Below the pieces are notes generated by a model, which saw only the letters and a program-made list of their open reading frames with translations, made no database searches and was not told the origin of the DNA. From Scatosoma sp045655705 (GTDB lineage: Bacteria > Bacillota > Clostridia > Christensenellales > Borkfalkiaceae): a stretch of 25,067 nucleotides of DNA. Location: NCBI GenBank assembly GCA_045655705.1, contig JAZOPU010000122.1, positions 1-25,067 on the forward strand. Reading direction: 5' to 3'. Each line of letters begins with the position of its first letter. The stretch's first letter is position 1. The translations under genes were made by a program, and so were the position numbers. Below are positions 1 to 8,405 of this stretch, in pieces.

Positions 1-1293
1 GGGATTAGTATGAGTGCGCTTGCCAAATACGCGTCCGTGTGCGGGTATTGCGTTGCGGGCAGCGACGCGGTTCGTAGTGAGCAAACGGAGCAACTTGCTT
101 TTTACGGCGTGAAAGTGTATATCGGTGCGGATGAAGAAAAAAAGGATATATCCAAAGCGGACGTTGTTGTATATACGGACGCGATACCTGCCGAGAATAA
201 GGAGCTTGTTTGGGCGAGAGCGCAGGGTAAAAAAGTGATCGCGCGGGCGGATTTTTTGGGCGCGGTTTGTAACAGCTTTCCGCACGTTATTTCGGTTGCG
301 GGCAGTCACGGAAAAACCACCTGTACGTCTATGTGCGCCCACGTTTTGAAAGCGTCGAACGTGCCGTTCACGGCACATATCGGGGGAGAAGATCTCACTT
401 TTGGGAATTTTTATTCTTCGGGAGAAGAGTATTTGCTCACCGAAGCGTGCGAGTATAAGAAGAACCTTTTAAAAATTAAATCGGAAGCGGCGATACTTCT
501 AAATATTGATAAAGACCACATGGAGTGTTATCAAAACGAAGAAGATTTGAAAGAGTGCTTTTTGCGATATTGTAAGCAAGCCAACGCCGCGTTCGTGTGC
601 GCGGACGACGAGCGTTCTGCAGGACTGGGGGATTTTCCCACGTTCGGGATACGTTCCACGCTTGCCGATTACCGCGCGGTGGATTTGCGCGCCAACGGGG
701 AGAGATACTCGTTCACAGTGGAAGAGTATGGGAAACCGCTTTGTAGAATTCGCCTAAAAGCTATCGGCAGACACGGGGTATATAACGCGCTTGCGGCGTT
801 TGCGGCGATGCGTTCGCTTGGGTTTGACGAAAACGACGTTCGCGTGGGATTGGAAACGTTTGAAGCGGTCAAACGTCGATTTGAAAAGATAGGCACGTTT
901 CACGGCGCGAGCTTTGTTTGTGATTACGCGCATCACCCGCGGGAAGTCGCGGCGACGTGCGCTACGGCAAATGGGCTTTGTAAAGGACGGTTATACGTCG
1001 TGTTTCAACCGCATACCTATTCGCGGACGAAACTTCTTATGCAAGAATTTATAAACGTATTGCGCCCGTTAAAAAATTTAATGATTTATAAAACGTATCC
1101 TGCAAGGGAAAAATACGACGAAGAAGGCAGTGCGCAGCGGTTATCCAAAGAAGTGGGCAGTTTGTATTCGGAAAACGTGTACGTACTCAAAACTTGGCTA
1201 AAAAAGACCGTGCGCGACGGGGATATGGTGTTGTTTTTAGGCGCAGGCGATATATATTACGCGGCACAATATTTACTAAAAGAATTGCGTTGA
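1..1293 (+). CDS. murC: UDP-N-acetylmuramate--L-alanine ligase MurC, 5' truncated by window edge
   Basis: MurC is the cytoplasmic ATP-dependent ligase that adds L-alanine to UDP-MurNAc, the first amino-acid step of peptidoglycan stem-peptide synthesis. The frame is open from base 1 and begins G-I-S-M-S-A-L-A, which matches the end of the N-terminal glycine-rich nucleotide-binding motif (GIGG-I/S-MS). The ATG at 10 is therefore an internal Met and roughly 15-20 residues lie off the window. Visible motifs are the ATP loop GSHGKTT (from about nt 301), NIDKDHMECY, the Mur signature DYAHHPRE (about nt 922-945) and FQPHTYSR. About 430 codons are present, consistent with a nearly complete family member. 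It is followed by an intrinsic terminator, so it is not co-transcribed with ftsK. The family assignment is secure. Confidence 0.95.
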   Translation, partial: GISMSALAKYASVCGYCVAGSDAVRSEQTEQLAFYGVKVYIGADEEKKDISKADVVVYTDAIPAENKELVWARAQGKKVIARADFLGAVCNSFPHVISVAGSHGKTTCTSMCAHVLKASNVPFTAHIGGEDLTFGNFYSSGEEYLLTEACEYKKNLLKIKSEAAILLNIDKDHMECYQNEEDLKECFLRYCKQANAAFVCADDERSAGLGDFPTFGIRSTLADYRAVDLRANGERYSFTVEEYGKPLCRIRLKAIGRHGVYNALAAFAAMRSLGFDENDVRVGLETFEAVKRRFEKIGTFHGASFVCDYAHHPREVAATCATANGLCKGRLYVVFQPHTYSRTKLLMQEFINVLRPLKNLMIYKTYPAREKYDEEGSAQRLSKEVGSLYSENVYVLKTWLKKTVRDGDMVLFLGAGDIYYAAQYLLKELR

Positions 1294-1299
1294 CAAGCA

Positions 1300-1347
1300 A
1301 AAGGCGGGAATTTTCAAAATTCTCGCCTTTTCGTTTGTTTTTTTGCT
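1300..1347 (+). terminator. Intrinsic terminator after murC
   Basis: The arms at 1300-1314 and 1316-1330 form a 15-bp stem with one G-U pair. Only a single base lies between them, so the top of the stem must open to form a loop. A T-rich tract with a run of seven T follows, at 1331-1344. It separates murC from the ftsK promoter. Confidence 0.85.
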
Positions 1348-1356
1348 GTCAAACTA

Positions 1357-1385
1357 TTGATAAATTCAAAAAAAAATGTTATAAT
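1357..1385 (+). promoter_or_regulatory. Sigma-A type promoter for ftsK operon
   Basis: TTGATA at 1357-1362, a 17-bp A-rich spacer, and a perfect TATAAT at 1380-1385. The predicted transcript starts near 1392, just ahead of the GGAGGAG ribosome binding site at 1401-1407. Confidence 0.85.
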
Positions 1386-1414
1386 AAAAGAGTATAGACG
1401 GGAGGAGTATACCC

Positions 1415-4400
1415 TTGAAAAGACAAGTAGAGAGCAAAGAAAAACCCAAAAACAAAAAAGAATCAGAGCTTGTAACCAAAGAAAGTTTGTGTGCGGTTTG
1501 CGCGCTGTTTTCCGCCGTTGCGCTTTTGATATTGTTCACGCGTACGCTGATTTTCGGTATAATCGGCGGGGCGATACATTCTTTTCTTGTCGGTGTGCTT
1601 GGGTATTTCGCTTATCCTGTTATGCTTGGGGTGTTATATCTTTCCGTCACCCAACTAATGGAAAAACGGTTTGTCAAGAATCGAAAAGCGGGTGTATTTA
1701 TCGCCTTGACGGTGTTTTGTATTGCTTTTATTATACATACGGCAACCACCTATTCGTGGGATTTAGACGGTTATATTTCCGCGTGCTACTTTGCGGGCGC
1801 AAACTTCCCCAAAGCCACGGTAACGGGTTGGCTTGGCGGTATTTTCGTTTTTTTAATGGTGAAATTAACCACGCGCGTGGGCACTATCGTAATTTTTTCT
1901 GCGTTAGCACTCTTTTTTGGGTATTTGACTTATGTTACGCTCAAAAAGAACGTCGCAAAAAATGAAAACGTACCCGCGCAAAAGAACGAGCCTGTGGAAA
2001 TTCCGCTGATAACGCCTGTGGAACGAGAAGTGGTGTCGGCAAAGCCGTATACGCCCGTACAGGAAACAACGCCCTTGCAACCTACGCCCAATGCGTTTAC
2101 GGGCTACGAACCTGCGCTTGCGCAACAACCTGCCGTATCGCTTGACGAGAGTGCAATGGGTAAGGCGAACGAAAACGGTGCGTTTTCGCCCTTTGGTTCT
2201 CCGCAAAATATGCAAACCCCGCAAACGGAATATATGGCAAGCAGGGAATTTTTATTTGGCAGTACGCCAGCGGAATTGTATCAAAAAAATCGGATATTCG
2301 ATCCCAACTCCCGCGCAAATCAGCGTAGCGTCGAACTGCAAAGCGCGTATACGCCGTCCTATTTAGACAGCTACCAAAACGCAGTGAACGAAAGCGTAGA
2401 GCCCAACCGTCCCGTGGCGTCGGGGGCGTATAATAGCTATGACGAAAAAGAAGAAATCAAGCCTATGCGTGCAATGGAAGAAGTTGCTCCTGAACCTCCC
2501 GCATACGCGCCGTATGAACCGACGGTGGAGAGAGTAGAGCCTGAAAAAGAAGGGCCTACCGAACGTAACACGGATAGAGAATTCCGTTCGCTCTTTACGG
2601 CGGATAATCCCAATATTTTCGGAAATGACGACGAAAGCCGTCGTTTCGCGGCGGAAACGTTTGGTCGTAACACCGAAGATACGGATATGCAAGGCAGAGA
2701 TAGAGAAGTTTCCAACCTGTTTTTAGAAGAAGAAACTACGCGTGATCGTAGGGGGCTTTTCGACGACGAAGCGGAAAACGATCCCTACACGCTCCGCGAC
2801 GATTTCACTCGCACTGCACGGGAAATGCCCGAAGAGCCTATTTTAGAAGACAGGGGCAGGGGCTTGGACGAGTCGATTTTTGAAGAACAACGCGTAATGC
2901 AACCCGAGCCTGTGATTGCGCCCGTGGCTGAGCCTACACCGCCACCCCCCAAACCGCGCGTGATACTTCCTTACGTGCGCGTGCCTTTGGATGATTTCGA
3001 TTGTCGCGACGTTGAGCCTACGGCTAATCAAATGGAAGTGGAAGAAACGAAAGCTAATATCATTGCTACGCTAGAAGATTTCAAGGTAAGCGGAGCAACG
3101 ATTGCTTCCGTTACGTTTGGACCTACGGTAACGCGCTATAACGTTGCCATTCCACGCACGATACAACCCAGAAAAGTGGTTGCGCTCGATCAATCGATTG
3201 CAATCAGCTTGCATTCGAGCGGGGTGAACATATATCCCAACTACGAGGACGGTGTGGTGAGTATCGAAGTGCCCAATAAAGACCGTCAATTCGTACAGCT
3301 TGGCTGTATGCTTACGGGGGATACCTTCGTTAATGCAAAAAGCTCGTCGCTTATGTTCACGATGGGTAAAGACGTTGGCAATCGCAAGGTGTACGGCGAT
3401 ATATCCAAAATGATTCACTTGCTCGTGGCGGGGTCTTCCGGTTCGGGTAAGAGTGTATTCCTTGGTTCTTTGATTATCAGTTTGATTTATAAATATTCGC
3501 CCGAAGAATTGCGCCTTATCTTGATTGACCCGAAGAAAACGGAATTCGTGCTTTATAACGATTTACCGCATTTGATGATCAACGAGATTATTACCGACGT
3601 AAACAAAGCGGTGCAAAGCTTGAATTGGGCGATCGGAGAAATGAATCGCCGTTACGGCTTGTTTGAACAAATGAGTAGAGCGGGCACGTACGTGGTTAAT
3701 CTCGATCAATACAACGAACACTTGGAAAAGAGTGAGCGTTTGCCCAAGATTGTCATCATTATCGACGAGCTTGCCGATTTGATGCTCGCAGCGAAAAAGG
3801 ATATAGAAGACAGAATTCAAAATCTCACGCAAAAAGCCCGTGCTGCGGGTATTCACTTGATTGTGGCGACCCAACGCCCGTCGACGGACGTTATTACGGG
3901 CGTTATCAAGAGCAACTTGCCCACGCGTATTGCGTTTGCCGTGGCAACGGACGTGGACTCCCGCGTTATTCTCGACCAAACGGGCGCGCAAAAACTGCTG
4001 GGTAAGGGCGACTTCTTGTATACAATGCAGGGTATCAACACGCCCGTGCGTGTGCAAAGCGCATTCATATCTTCGGAAGATTCGCAACGCGTCGTCAATT
4101 TTATTAAAGCTAATAACGAGGCTTATTACGACGAAAGTGCAACGGCGTATATCAATAATACTAGAAATAGCGCGGATGGCAACGATTCGCTTGGCGGAAA
4201 CGACGAAGTGGAAGCCGTGTATATCGAAGCGTTGCGCTACGTGATTATAACGGGTAGTGCGTCCATTTCTATGATCCAAAGAAAATGCTCCGTTGGCTAT
4301 AATAAAGCGGGCAAAATCGTGGAATGGATGGAAGATATGGGCTACATATCCAGCTTCGACGGTGCAAAAGCCAGAAAAGTGCTCATCACCAAAGAAGAAT

Positions 4401-4426
4401 TTGAAAGTAAATACGGAACTTTATAA
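1415..4426 (+). CDS. ftsK: DNA translocase FtsK/SpoIIIE
   Basis: This is a membrane-anchored hexameric ATPase that pumps chromosomal DNA through the division or sporulation septum. The start is TTG at 1415, chosen because GGAGGAG lies 7 bases upstream and the promoter is immediately before it. At 1003 aa it is longer than the usual ~800. Residues about 20-175 hold four predicted membrane segments. Residues about 180-520 are a long hydrophilic linker rich in Pro, Glu and Gln. The motor follows, with Walker A GSSGSGKS at 673-680 and Walker B IVIIIDELADLM near 785. The last ~65 residues are the winged-helix gamma domain that reads chromosomal orientation sequences. The extra length lies in the linker, which varies widely in this family. 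It heads the ftsK-rimO-pgsA-cinA-recA cluster. Whether it acts mainly in vegetative division or sporulation cannot be told from here. Confidence 0.95.
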   Translation: MKRQVESKEKPKNKKESELVTKESLCAVCALFSAVALLILFTRTLIFGIIGGAIHSFLVGVLGYFAYPVMLGVLYLSVTQLMEKRFVKNRKAGVFIALTVFCIAFIIHTATTYSWDLDGYISACYFAGANFPKATVTGWLGGIFVFLMVKLTTRVGTIVIFSALALFFGYLTYVTLKKNVAKNENVPAQKNEPVEIPLITPVEREVVSAKPYTPVQETTPLQPTPNAFTGYEPALAQQPAVSLDESAMGKANENGAFSPFGSPQNMQTPQTEYMASREFLFGSTPAELYQKNRIFDPNSRANQRSVELQSAYTPSYLDSYQNAVNESVEPNRPVASGAYNSYDEKEEIKPMRAMEEVAPEPPAYAPYEPTVERVEPEKEGPTERNTDREFRSLFTADNPNIFGNDDESRRFAAETFGRNTEDTDMQGRDREVSNLFLEEETTRDRRGLFDDEAENDPYTLRDDFTRTAREMPEEPILEDRGRGLDESIFEEQRVMQPEPVIAPVAEPTPPPPKPRVILPYVRVPLDDFDCRDVEPTANQMEVEETKANIIATLEDFKVSGATIASVTFGPTVTRYNVAIPRTIQPRKVVALDQSIAISLHSSGVNIYPNYEDGVVSIEVPNKDRQFVQLGCMLTGDTFVNAKSSSLMFTMGKDVGNRKVYGDISKMIHLLVAGSSGSGKSVFLGSLIISLIYKYSPEELRLILIDPKKTEFVLYNDLPHLMINEIITDVNKAVQSLNWAIGEMNRRYGLFEQMSRAGTYVVNLDQYNEHLEKSERLPKIVIIIDELADLMLAAKKDIEDRIQNLTQKARAAGIHLIVATQRPSTDVITGVIKSNLPTRIAFAVATDVDSRVILDQTGAQKLLGKGDFLYTMQGINTPVRVQSAFISSEDSQRVVNFIKANNEAYYDESATAYINNTRNSADGNDSLGGNDEVEAVYIEALRYVIITGSASISMIQRKCSVGYNKAGKIVEWMEDMGYISSFDGAKARKVLITKEEFESKYGTL

Positions 4427-4465
4427 AAAAATTTAAAATCAGGCGTACGTATGTCAAGTTTATGG

Positions 4466-4474
4466 TGGTATACT
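4466..4474 (+). promoter_or_regulatory. Possible extended -10 promoter for rimO
   Basis: TGG directly precedes TATACT (4469-4474), giving an extended -10 element with no good -35. Predicted initiation near 4481 would place the ATG codons at 4462 and 4480 outside the transcript, which supports the rimO start at 4495. It could simply add to readthrough from ftsK, since no terminator lies between the genes. Confidence 0.4.
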
Positions 4475-4494
4475 GTATGCGAAAGGATAAAGGA

Positions 4495-5826
4495 ATGCTA
4501 TCCAAAAAGCTGTTTGGCGTGATATCCCTTGGTTGTGATAAAAACCGCGTGGACACGGAAAAACTTCTCGGAATGATAAAAGAACGCGGATATTCGCTCA
4601 CGGACGATTTATCCAAAGCAAATATCGTGATTGTGAATACCTGTGCGTTTTTACAATCGGCGCGAATAGAAGCGATCGATACGATTCTTGAATGTGCGGA
4701 TTATAAAAACGGGAATTTGGAAAAAATCGTGGTAACGGGCTGTTTACCGCAAAAGTTTATCGACGAGCTATACTTACCTTTGCAAGAAGCGGACGTGTTT
4801 TTGGGTATATCCGATTATGAAAAACTCTTCGAGGCGTTACAAGAAAGCTACACAAGCGGAAAACGGCAAAATTTCGTGGGTAAAGGTAACGACGGCTATC
4901 ACGTAGAGCGTGTTTTGACCACGGACGAGCATTATGCATATCTCAAAATTGCGGACGGTTGTTTCAATTATTGTACCTATTGTTTAATCCCTAAAATTCG
5001 CGGAAAATACCGTTCCTATCCAATGGAAAAGCTGGTGCAAGAAGCGGAAGAGCTGGGGGATATTTCCGAGCTTATTCTCGTGGCGCAGGACACCACGCGC
5101 TACGGCGAAGATTTGTATGGGGAAAATAAATTTGTGGAGCTTTTGCAAAAGCTTTCCGCACTTGAAAATATCCATTCTATTCGGCTTTTATACTGTTACC
5201 CTGAAATGATCACGGACGCGCTGATTGACGAAATTGCGAGAAACGAGAAAATATGTAAATATTTAGACATACCCTTGCAACATTCGGAGAATCGCATACT
5301 CAAATTGATGGGGCGCAGGGGCACGCGTGAAGAATATCTTGCCCTGTTTGACAAATTGCGCAAAAGAATACAAGGCGTTGCCATTCGTTCCACGTTTATC
5401 AGCGGTTTTCCAAAAGAAACGGAAGAAGATTTTTTTGGAATGCAAGACTTTTTAAAACAGGCGAAACTTTTCCACTGTGGATTTTTTGCATATTCCCGCG
5501 AAGAAGGTACGGGCGCGTATAAAATGCAACCGCAAGTGCACCATATGACGAAAAAACGGCGGGTGAAAGCGTTGTATGCATTGCAAGAGAAAATATCCGC
5601 ACAAACACTCAAAGAGTTTGTGGGAAAGACGTTGGAAGTGGTTTGCGACGGGATTGATTACGATAAAAATTGTTTTGTCGGCAGGGCGTATTTTCAAGCC
5701 CCCGACATTGACGGAAAAGTTTATTTCCATGCACACGAAGCGGTGCAGGGTGAAAAATACACGATAACGGTCACGCAAGCGGACAGTTATGATTTATACG
5801 GAAAAACGGAGGACTATACCTTATGA
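4495..5826 (+). CDS. rimO: Ribosomal protein S12 methylthiotransferase RimO
   Basis: RimO is a radical-SAM enzyme with two iron-sulfur clusters that adds a methylthio group to a conserved Asp of ribosomal protein S12. I place the start at ATG 4495: it aligns with the usual family N-terminus (K-x-G-V-I-S-L-G-C) and has AAAGGA about 7 bases upstream. ATGs at 4462 and 4480 would add an unsupported extension. The N-terminal domain carries its three cluster cysteines at C14 (LGC), C50 (NTC) and C83 (TGC). The radical-SAM CxxxCxxC is C156/C160/C163. The stretch VAQDTTRYGEDLYG separates RimO from the tRNA enzyme MiaB, and the last ~65 residues fit a TRAM domain. Length (443 aa) is typical. The stop overlaps the pgsA start by 4 bases (ATGA), implying translational coupling. 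Confidence 0.94.
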   Translation: MLSKKLFGVISLGCDKNRVDTEKLLGMIKERGYSLTDDLSKANIVIVNTCAFLQSARIEAIDTILECADYKNGNLEKIVVTGCLPQKFIDELYLPLQEADVFLGISDYEKLFEALQESYTSGKRQNFVGKGNDGYHVERVLTTDEHYAYLKIADGCFNYCTYCLIPKIRGKYRSYPMEKLVQEAEELGDISELILVAQDTTRYGEDLYGENKFVELLQKLSALENIHSIRLLYCYPEMITDALIDEIARNEKICKYLDIPLQHSENRILKLMGRRGTREEYLALFDKLRKRIQGVAIRSTFISGFPKETEEDFFGMQDFLKQAKLFHCGFFAYSREEGTGAYKMQPQVHHMTKKRRVKALYALQEKISAQTLKEFVGKTLEVVCDGIDYDKNCFVGRAYFQAPDIDGKVYFHAHEAVQGEKYTITVTQADSYDLYGKTEDYTL

Positions 5827-6422
5827 ATTTACCTAATAAAATATCTATCACAAGAATATGTATGATACCCGTATTCGTACTTATTTTCTTTCTCGATGGC
5901 GTTGTGCCGTTCGCTTACGGGATTGCGGCGATTATTTTTGCCGTTGCGGCGTTTACGGACTTTTTAGACGGGCATATCGCCCGTTCGCGTGGGCTTGTTA
6001 CCAACCTTGGTAAATTTCTTGATCCAATCGCAGATAAAGTGCTTGTGGCTACGGCAATGATCGTTATGCTTACGATGAAAGAAAGCCTGTTTGAAAAATT
6101 CGGCAACGGCGAAACGGCGATTTATATCGCTACGACCATATCCACTTGTATTATTTTGGCGCGTGAGCTTATCATCAGCGCATTCCGTCAAATCGCGGCG
6201 GCAAACGGTATCGTTATGGCGGCTGAAAAACTCGGTAAATATAAAACTTGTTGTCAAGACGTGGCGATCTTCGTATTGATTTTTTCAGGCAGTTTTAACG
6301 GCGCGTTTGGCGACGTGCTTGCGTGGATTGGGCTTGTTTTGTTTGCGGCTGCAACCGTTCTCACCGTTTGGTCGGGTATTGCTTACGTAGTTAAAAATAA
6401 ACAAGTTTTAAAGGATAATTGA
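5823..6422 (+). CDS. pgsA: CDP-diacylglycerol--glycerol-3-phosphate 3-phosphatidyltransferase PgsA
   Basis: This integral membrane enzyme makes phosphatidylglycerol phosphate, the committed step to anionic phospholipids. The CDP-alcohol phosphotransferase signature is complete: D46-x2-D49-G50-x2-A53-R54, then G63, D67 and D71, the metal- and substrate-binding acidic residues. Several hydrophobic helices span the 199 residues, which is the normal length. The ATG overlaps the rimO stop in an ATGA junction. In Clostridia pgsA commonly sits between rimO and cinA, as here. CDP-alcohol transferases resemble each other, so specificity for glycerol-3-phosphate rests partly on this context. Confidence 0.92.
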   Translation: MNLPNKISITRICMIPVFVLIFFLDGVVPFAYGIAAIIFAVAAFTDFLDGHIARSRGLVTNLGKFLDPIADKVLVATAMIVMLTMKESLFEKFGNGETAIYIATTISTCIILARELIISAFRQIAAANGIVMAAEKLGKYKTCCQDVAIFVLIFSGSFNGAFGDVLAWIGLVLFAAATVLTVWSGIAYVVKNKQVLKDN

Positions 6423-6425
6423 TAC

Positions 6426-7142
6426 GTGAACGATTTATTGGAAACGACGGTGTATAAAACTGTCGGCGTAAAAGCTCAGTACGTACAAGCACTGCTTGCA
6501 AAAGCCCAAGCAATCGACGAGCAACAAATCAAATATGAGCATTATTCTCGCTACGGAGAAGATATTATCCGTTTGATTTATGATAGAAATATCGACCAAC
6601 GCATATTGCTTGGTGTTATGCAAACCTTTTCGGAAGGGCTGGAAGACAATTTATACGCGACGGACGAAAGTACCTTGCCTGAACAAGTCGTTGCGCTTTT
6701 GAAAGAAAAAAACAAGCGATTAAGCACGGCGGAATCGTTCACAGGCGGTGGTGTGTCGGCAGAAATTACGTCCGTTTCAGGGGCAAGCTCGGTGTTTTTT
6801 GAAGGCGTTACCGCATATAACGAAAATGCAAAAATCAAGCGTTTGGGTGTAAGAGCGGAAACCTTGCAAAAATACGGTGCGGTTTCCAAAGAAACGGCAA
6901 GTGAAATGGTGGCAGGGCTGTTGCAAACGGGAGATTGTGATCTTGCAATCGCTACGACGGGGATTGCAGGACCTAATTCGGATGCAACAGGATTTCCCGT
7001 GGGGTTATGTTTCATTGGGATTGGAAACAAAGATACTATCACTGTGTATCGCTATACGTTGCAAGGGGATAGAAACACGGTAACGCAAACGGCGGTCAAG
7101 CTTGCTTTGTTTCTCGCGTATAAAACGTTAAAAAATATATAA
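6426..7142 (+). CDS. cinA: CinA-family protein lacking the N-terminal MoCF domain (PncC-type amidohydrolase)
   Basis: The C-terminal ~160 residues are the CinA/PncC domain, which in characterised members deamidates nicotinamide mononucleotide to recycle pyridine nucleotides. Recognisable motifs are AESFTGG (about residues 102-108, canonical AESCTGG), V-x-G-A-S-S-V-F-F-E-G-V-x-A-Y and ATTGIAGP. Full-length Firmicutes CinA is about 410 aa with an N-terminal molybdopterin-binding-like pyrophosphatase domain. This protein is 238 aa, and its first ~80 residues (KTVGVKAQYV onward) resemble only the linker/KH-like middle region. The GTG at 6426 follows pgsA by 3 bases and has AAGGA about 11 bases upstream. 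No coding remnant of the missing domain exists, because pgsA occupies the preceding DNA. Position directly before recA is the classical cinA-recA arrangement. Confidence 0.85.
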   Translation: MNDLLETTVYKTVGVKAQYVQALLAKAQAIDEQQIKYEHYSRYGEDIIRLIYDRNIDQRILLGVMQTFSEGLEDNLYATDESTLPEQVVALLKEKNKRLSTAESFTGGGVSAEITSVSGASSVFFEGVTAYNENAKIKRLGVRAETLQKYGAVSKETASEMVAGLLQTGDCDLAIATTGIAGPNSDATGFPVGLCFIGIGNKDTITVYRYTLQGDRNTVTQTAVKLALFLAYKTLKNI

Positions 7143-7167
7143 AATATATAATGTAGGAGAAAAAACG

Positions 7168-8196
7168 ATGGCAAATGAAAAAAATACGGACAAAATGAAA
7201 GCGTTAGACGCCGTTTTATTGCAAATTGAAAAGCAATACGGTAAAGGTTCGATTATGCGCCTTGGCGACGAAGCGGGCAACACGGAGATTGACGTGATTC
7301 CGTCTGGTTGTTTAACGCTGGATCTTGCTTTGGGAATCGGCGGTTTTCCCCGCGGTAGAATTATTGAAATTTACGGACCTGAATCTTCGGGTAAAACGAC
7401 GGTTGCGTTGCACGCCGTAGCGGAAGCGCAAAAAATGGGCGGTGTCGCGGCGTTTGTTGACGCGGAGCACGCGTTAGATCCCGTTTATGCAAAAAAACTG
7501 GGCGTTAATTTGGACGATTTATACGTTTCCCAACCGGATACGGGCGAACAGGCACTGGATATTACCGAAGCACTCGTGCGTAGCTCGGCGGTAGATATTA
7601 TCGTTATAGACTCCGTTGCGGCACTCACACCGAAAGCGGAAATCGAAGGGGATATGGGCGATTCGCACGTAGGCTTGCAGGCGCGTTTGATGTCGCAAGC
7701 ACTCCGTAAGCTGACAGCTATCGTCAATAAATCCAAAACTTGCGTTATCTTTATCAACCAGCTTCGTGAAAAGGTAGGCGTTATGTTCGGGAATCCAGAA
7801 ACAACCCCCGGTGGTAAAGCGCTTAAATTCTATGCAAGTATGCGTTTGGATATCCGTAGAGTAGATACGCTCAAAGACGCGGACGGGGCAATGGGCAACA
7901 GAACCAAAGCAAAGGTTGTGAAAAACAAACTTGCGCCCCCGTTTAGACAGGCGGAATTTGATATCGTGTTCGGTGAAGGAATTTCGCAAGAAGGCTGTAT
8001 CATTGATATGGGCGTGCAATACGAGATTATCGGCAAGAGCGGTGCGTTTTATAGCTATAACGGGAATAAGATCGCGCAAGGCAAAGAAAAGCTTCGTACG
8101 TATTTGAAAGAAAATCCCGAAATCAGCGCGGAGATCGCACAAAAAATTCGCGACGCTGCAAAAGGGAACACCGTAGAAGTAATAGAAGAAGAATAA
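7168..8196 (+). CDS. recA: Recombinase RecA
   Basis: RecA forms ATP-dependent filaments on single-stranded DNA, catalyses strand exchange and activates LexA self-cleavage. The sequence is canonical: N-terminal MKALDAVLLQIEKQYGKGSIM, Walker A G70-PESSGKT, the VDAEHALDP block, Walker B-like IIVIDSVAALTP, and the L2/ATP region INQLREKVGVMFGNPETTPG. It ends in the usual acidic tail (VIEEE). Length is 342 aa. The ATG at 7168 has a good GGAG site upstream and lies 25 bases after cinA. I saw no LexA/DinR-type box immediately upstream, so it appears to depend on the operon transcript, and damage control, if any, would act further upstream. A terminator follows. Confidence 0.98.
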   Translation: MANEKNTDKMKALDAVLLQIEKQYGKGSIMRLGDEAGNTEIDVIPSGCLTLDLALGIGGFPRGRIIEIYGPESSGKTTVALHAVAEAQKMGGVAAFVDAEHALDPVYAKKLGVNLDDLYVSQPDTGEQALDITEALVRSSAVDIIVIDSVAALTPKAEIEGDMGDSHVGLQARLMSQALRKLTAIVNKSKTCVIFINQLREKVGVMFGNPETTPGGKALKFYASMRLDIRRVDTLKDADGAMGNRTKAKVVKNKLAPPFRQAEFDIVFGEGISQEGCIIDMGVQYEIIGKSGAFYSYNGNKIAQGKEKLRTYLKENPEISAEIAQKIRDAAKGNTVEVIEEE

Positions 8197-8210
8197 AGCT
8201 AAAAAACAAG

Positions 8211-8248
8211 AAAATGCGGGAGCAGGTATGCGTTCTCGCATTTTTTTT
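8211..8248 (+). terminator. Intrinsic terminator after recA
   Basis: An 11-bp stem (8211-8221 with 8234-8244, one G-U pair) with a 12-base loop, followed by a run of T through 8248. It ends the ftsK-recA transcription unit. Confidence 0.85.
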
Positions 8249-8289
8249 GAAATAATTTACCAAAATCAAAAGTATTTTAAATTAAACCA

Positions 8290-8318
8290 TTGACATTTTA
8301 GGAAATATAATGTAAAAT
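8290..8318 (+). promoter_or_regulatory. Sigma-A type promoter for rny
   Basis: Perfect TTGACA at 8290-8295, 17-bp spacer, TAAAAT at 8313-8318. The predicted 5' leader is about 80 bases long and ends in an AGGAGG ribosome binding site just before ATG 8406. Confidence 0.85.
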
Positions 8319-8405
8319 AGATATGATAGAAAAAATTATAAGTCGGATTTTAATTCGTTTGCATAATAGATTTTATCAATACTAATTTTATACAGGAGGC
8401 ACAAA

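Noticed and set aside
3563..4279. 238-codon minus-strand ORF opposite the FtsK motor domain
   Set aside because: It lies wholly inside a well-conserved coding region, is rich in His, Arg and Ile as expected for an antisense shadow, and has no ribosome site or recognisable motif.
7100..7170. LexA/DinR operator for recA
   Set aside because: The short cinA-recA gap has no GAAC-N4-GTTC-type palindrome, and I could not support a damage-inducible promoter here.
7519..8241. 240-codon minus-strand ORF opposite recA
   Set aside because: It overlaps the canonical RecA frame and its terminator and has shadow-type composition.
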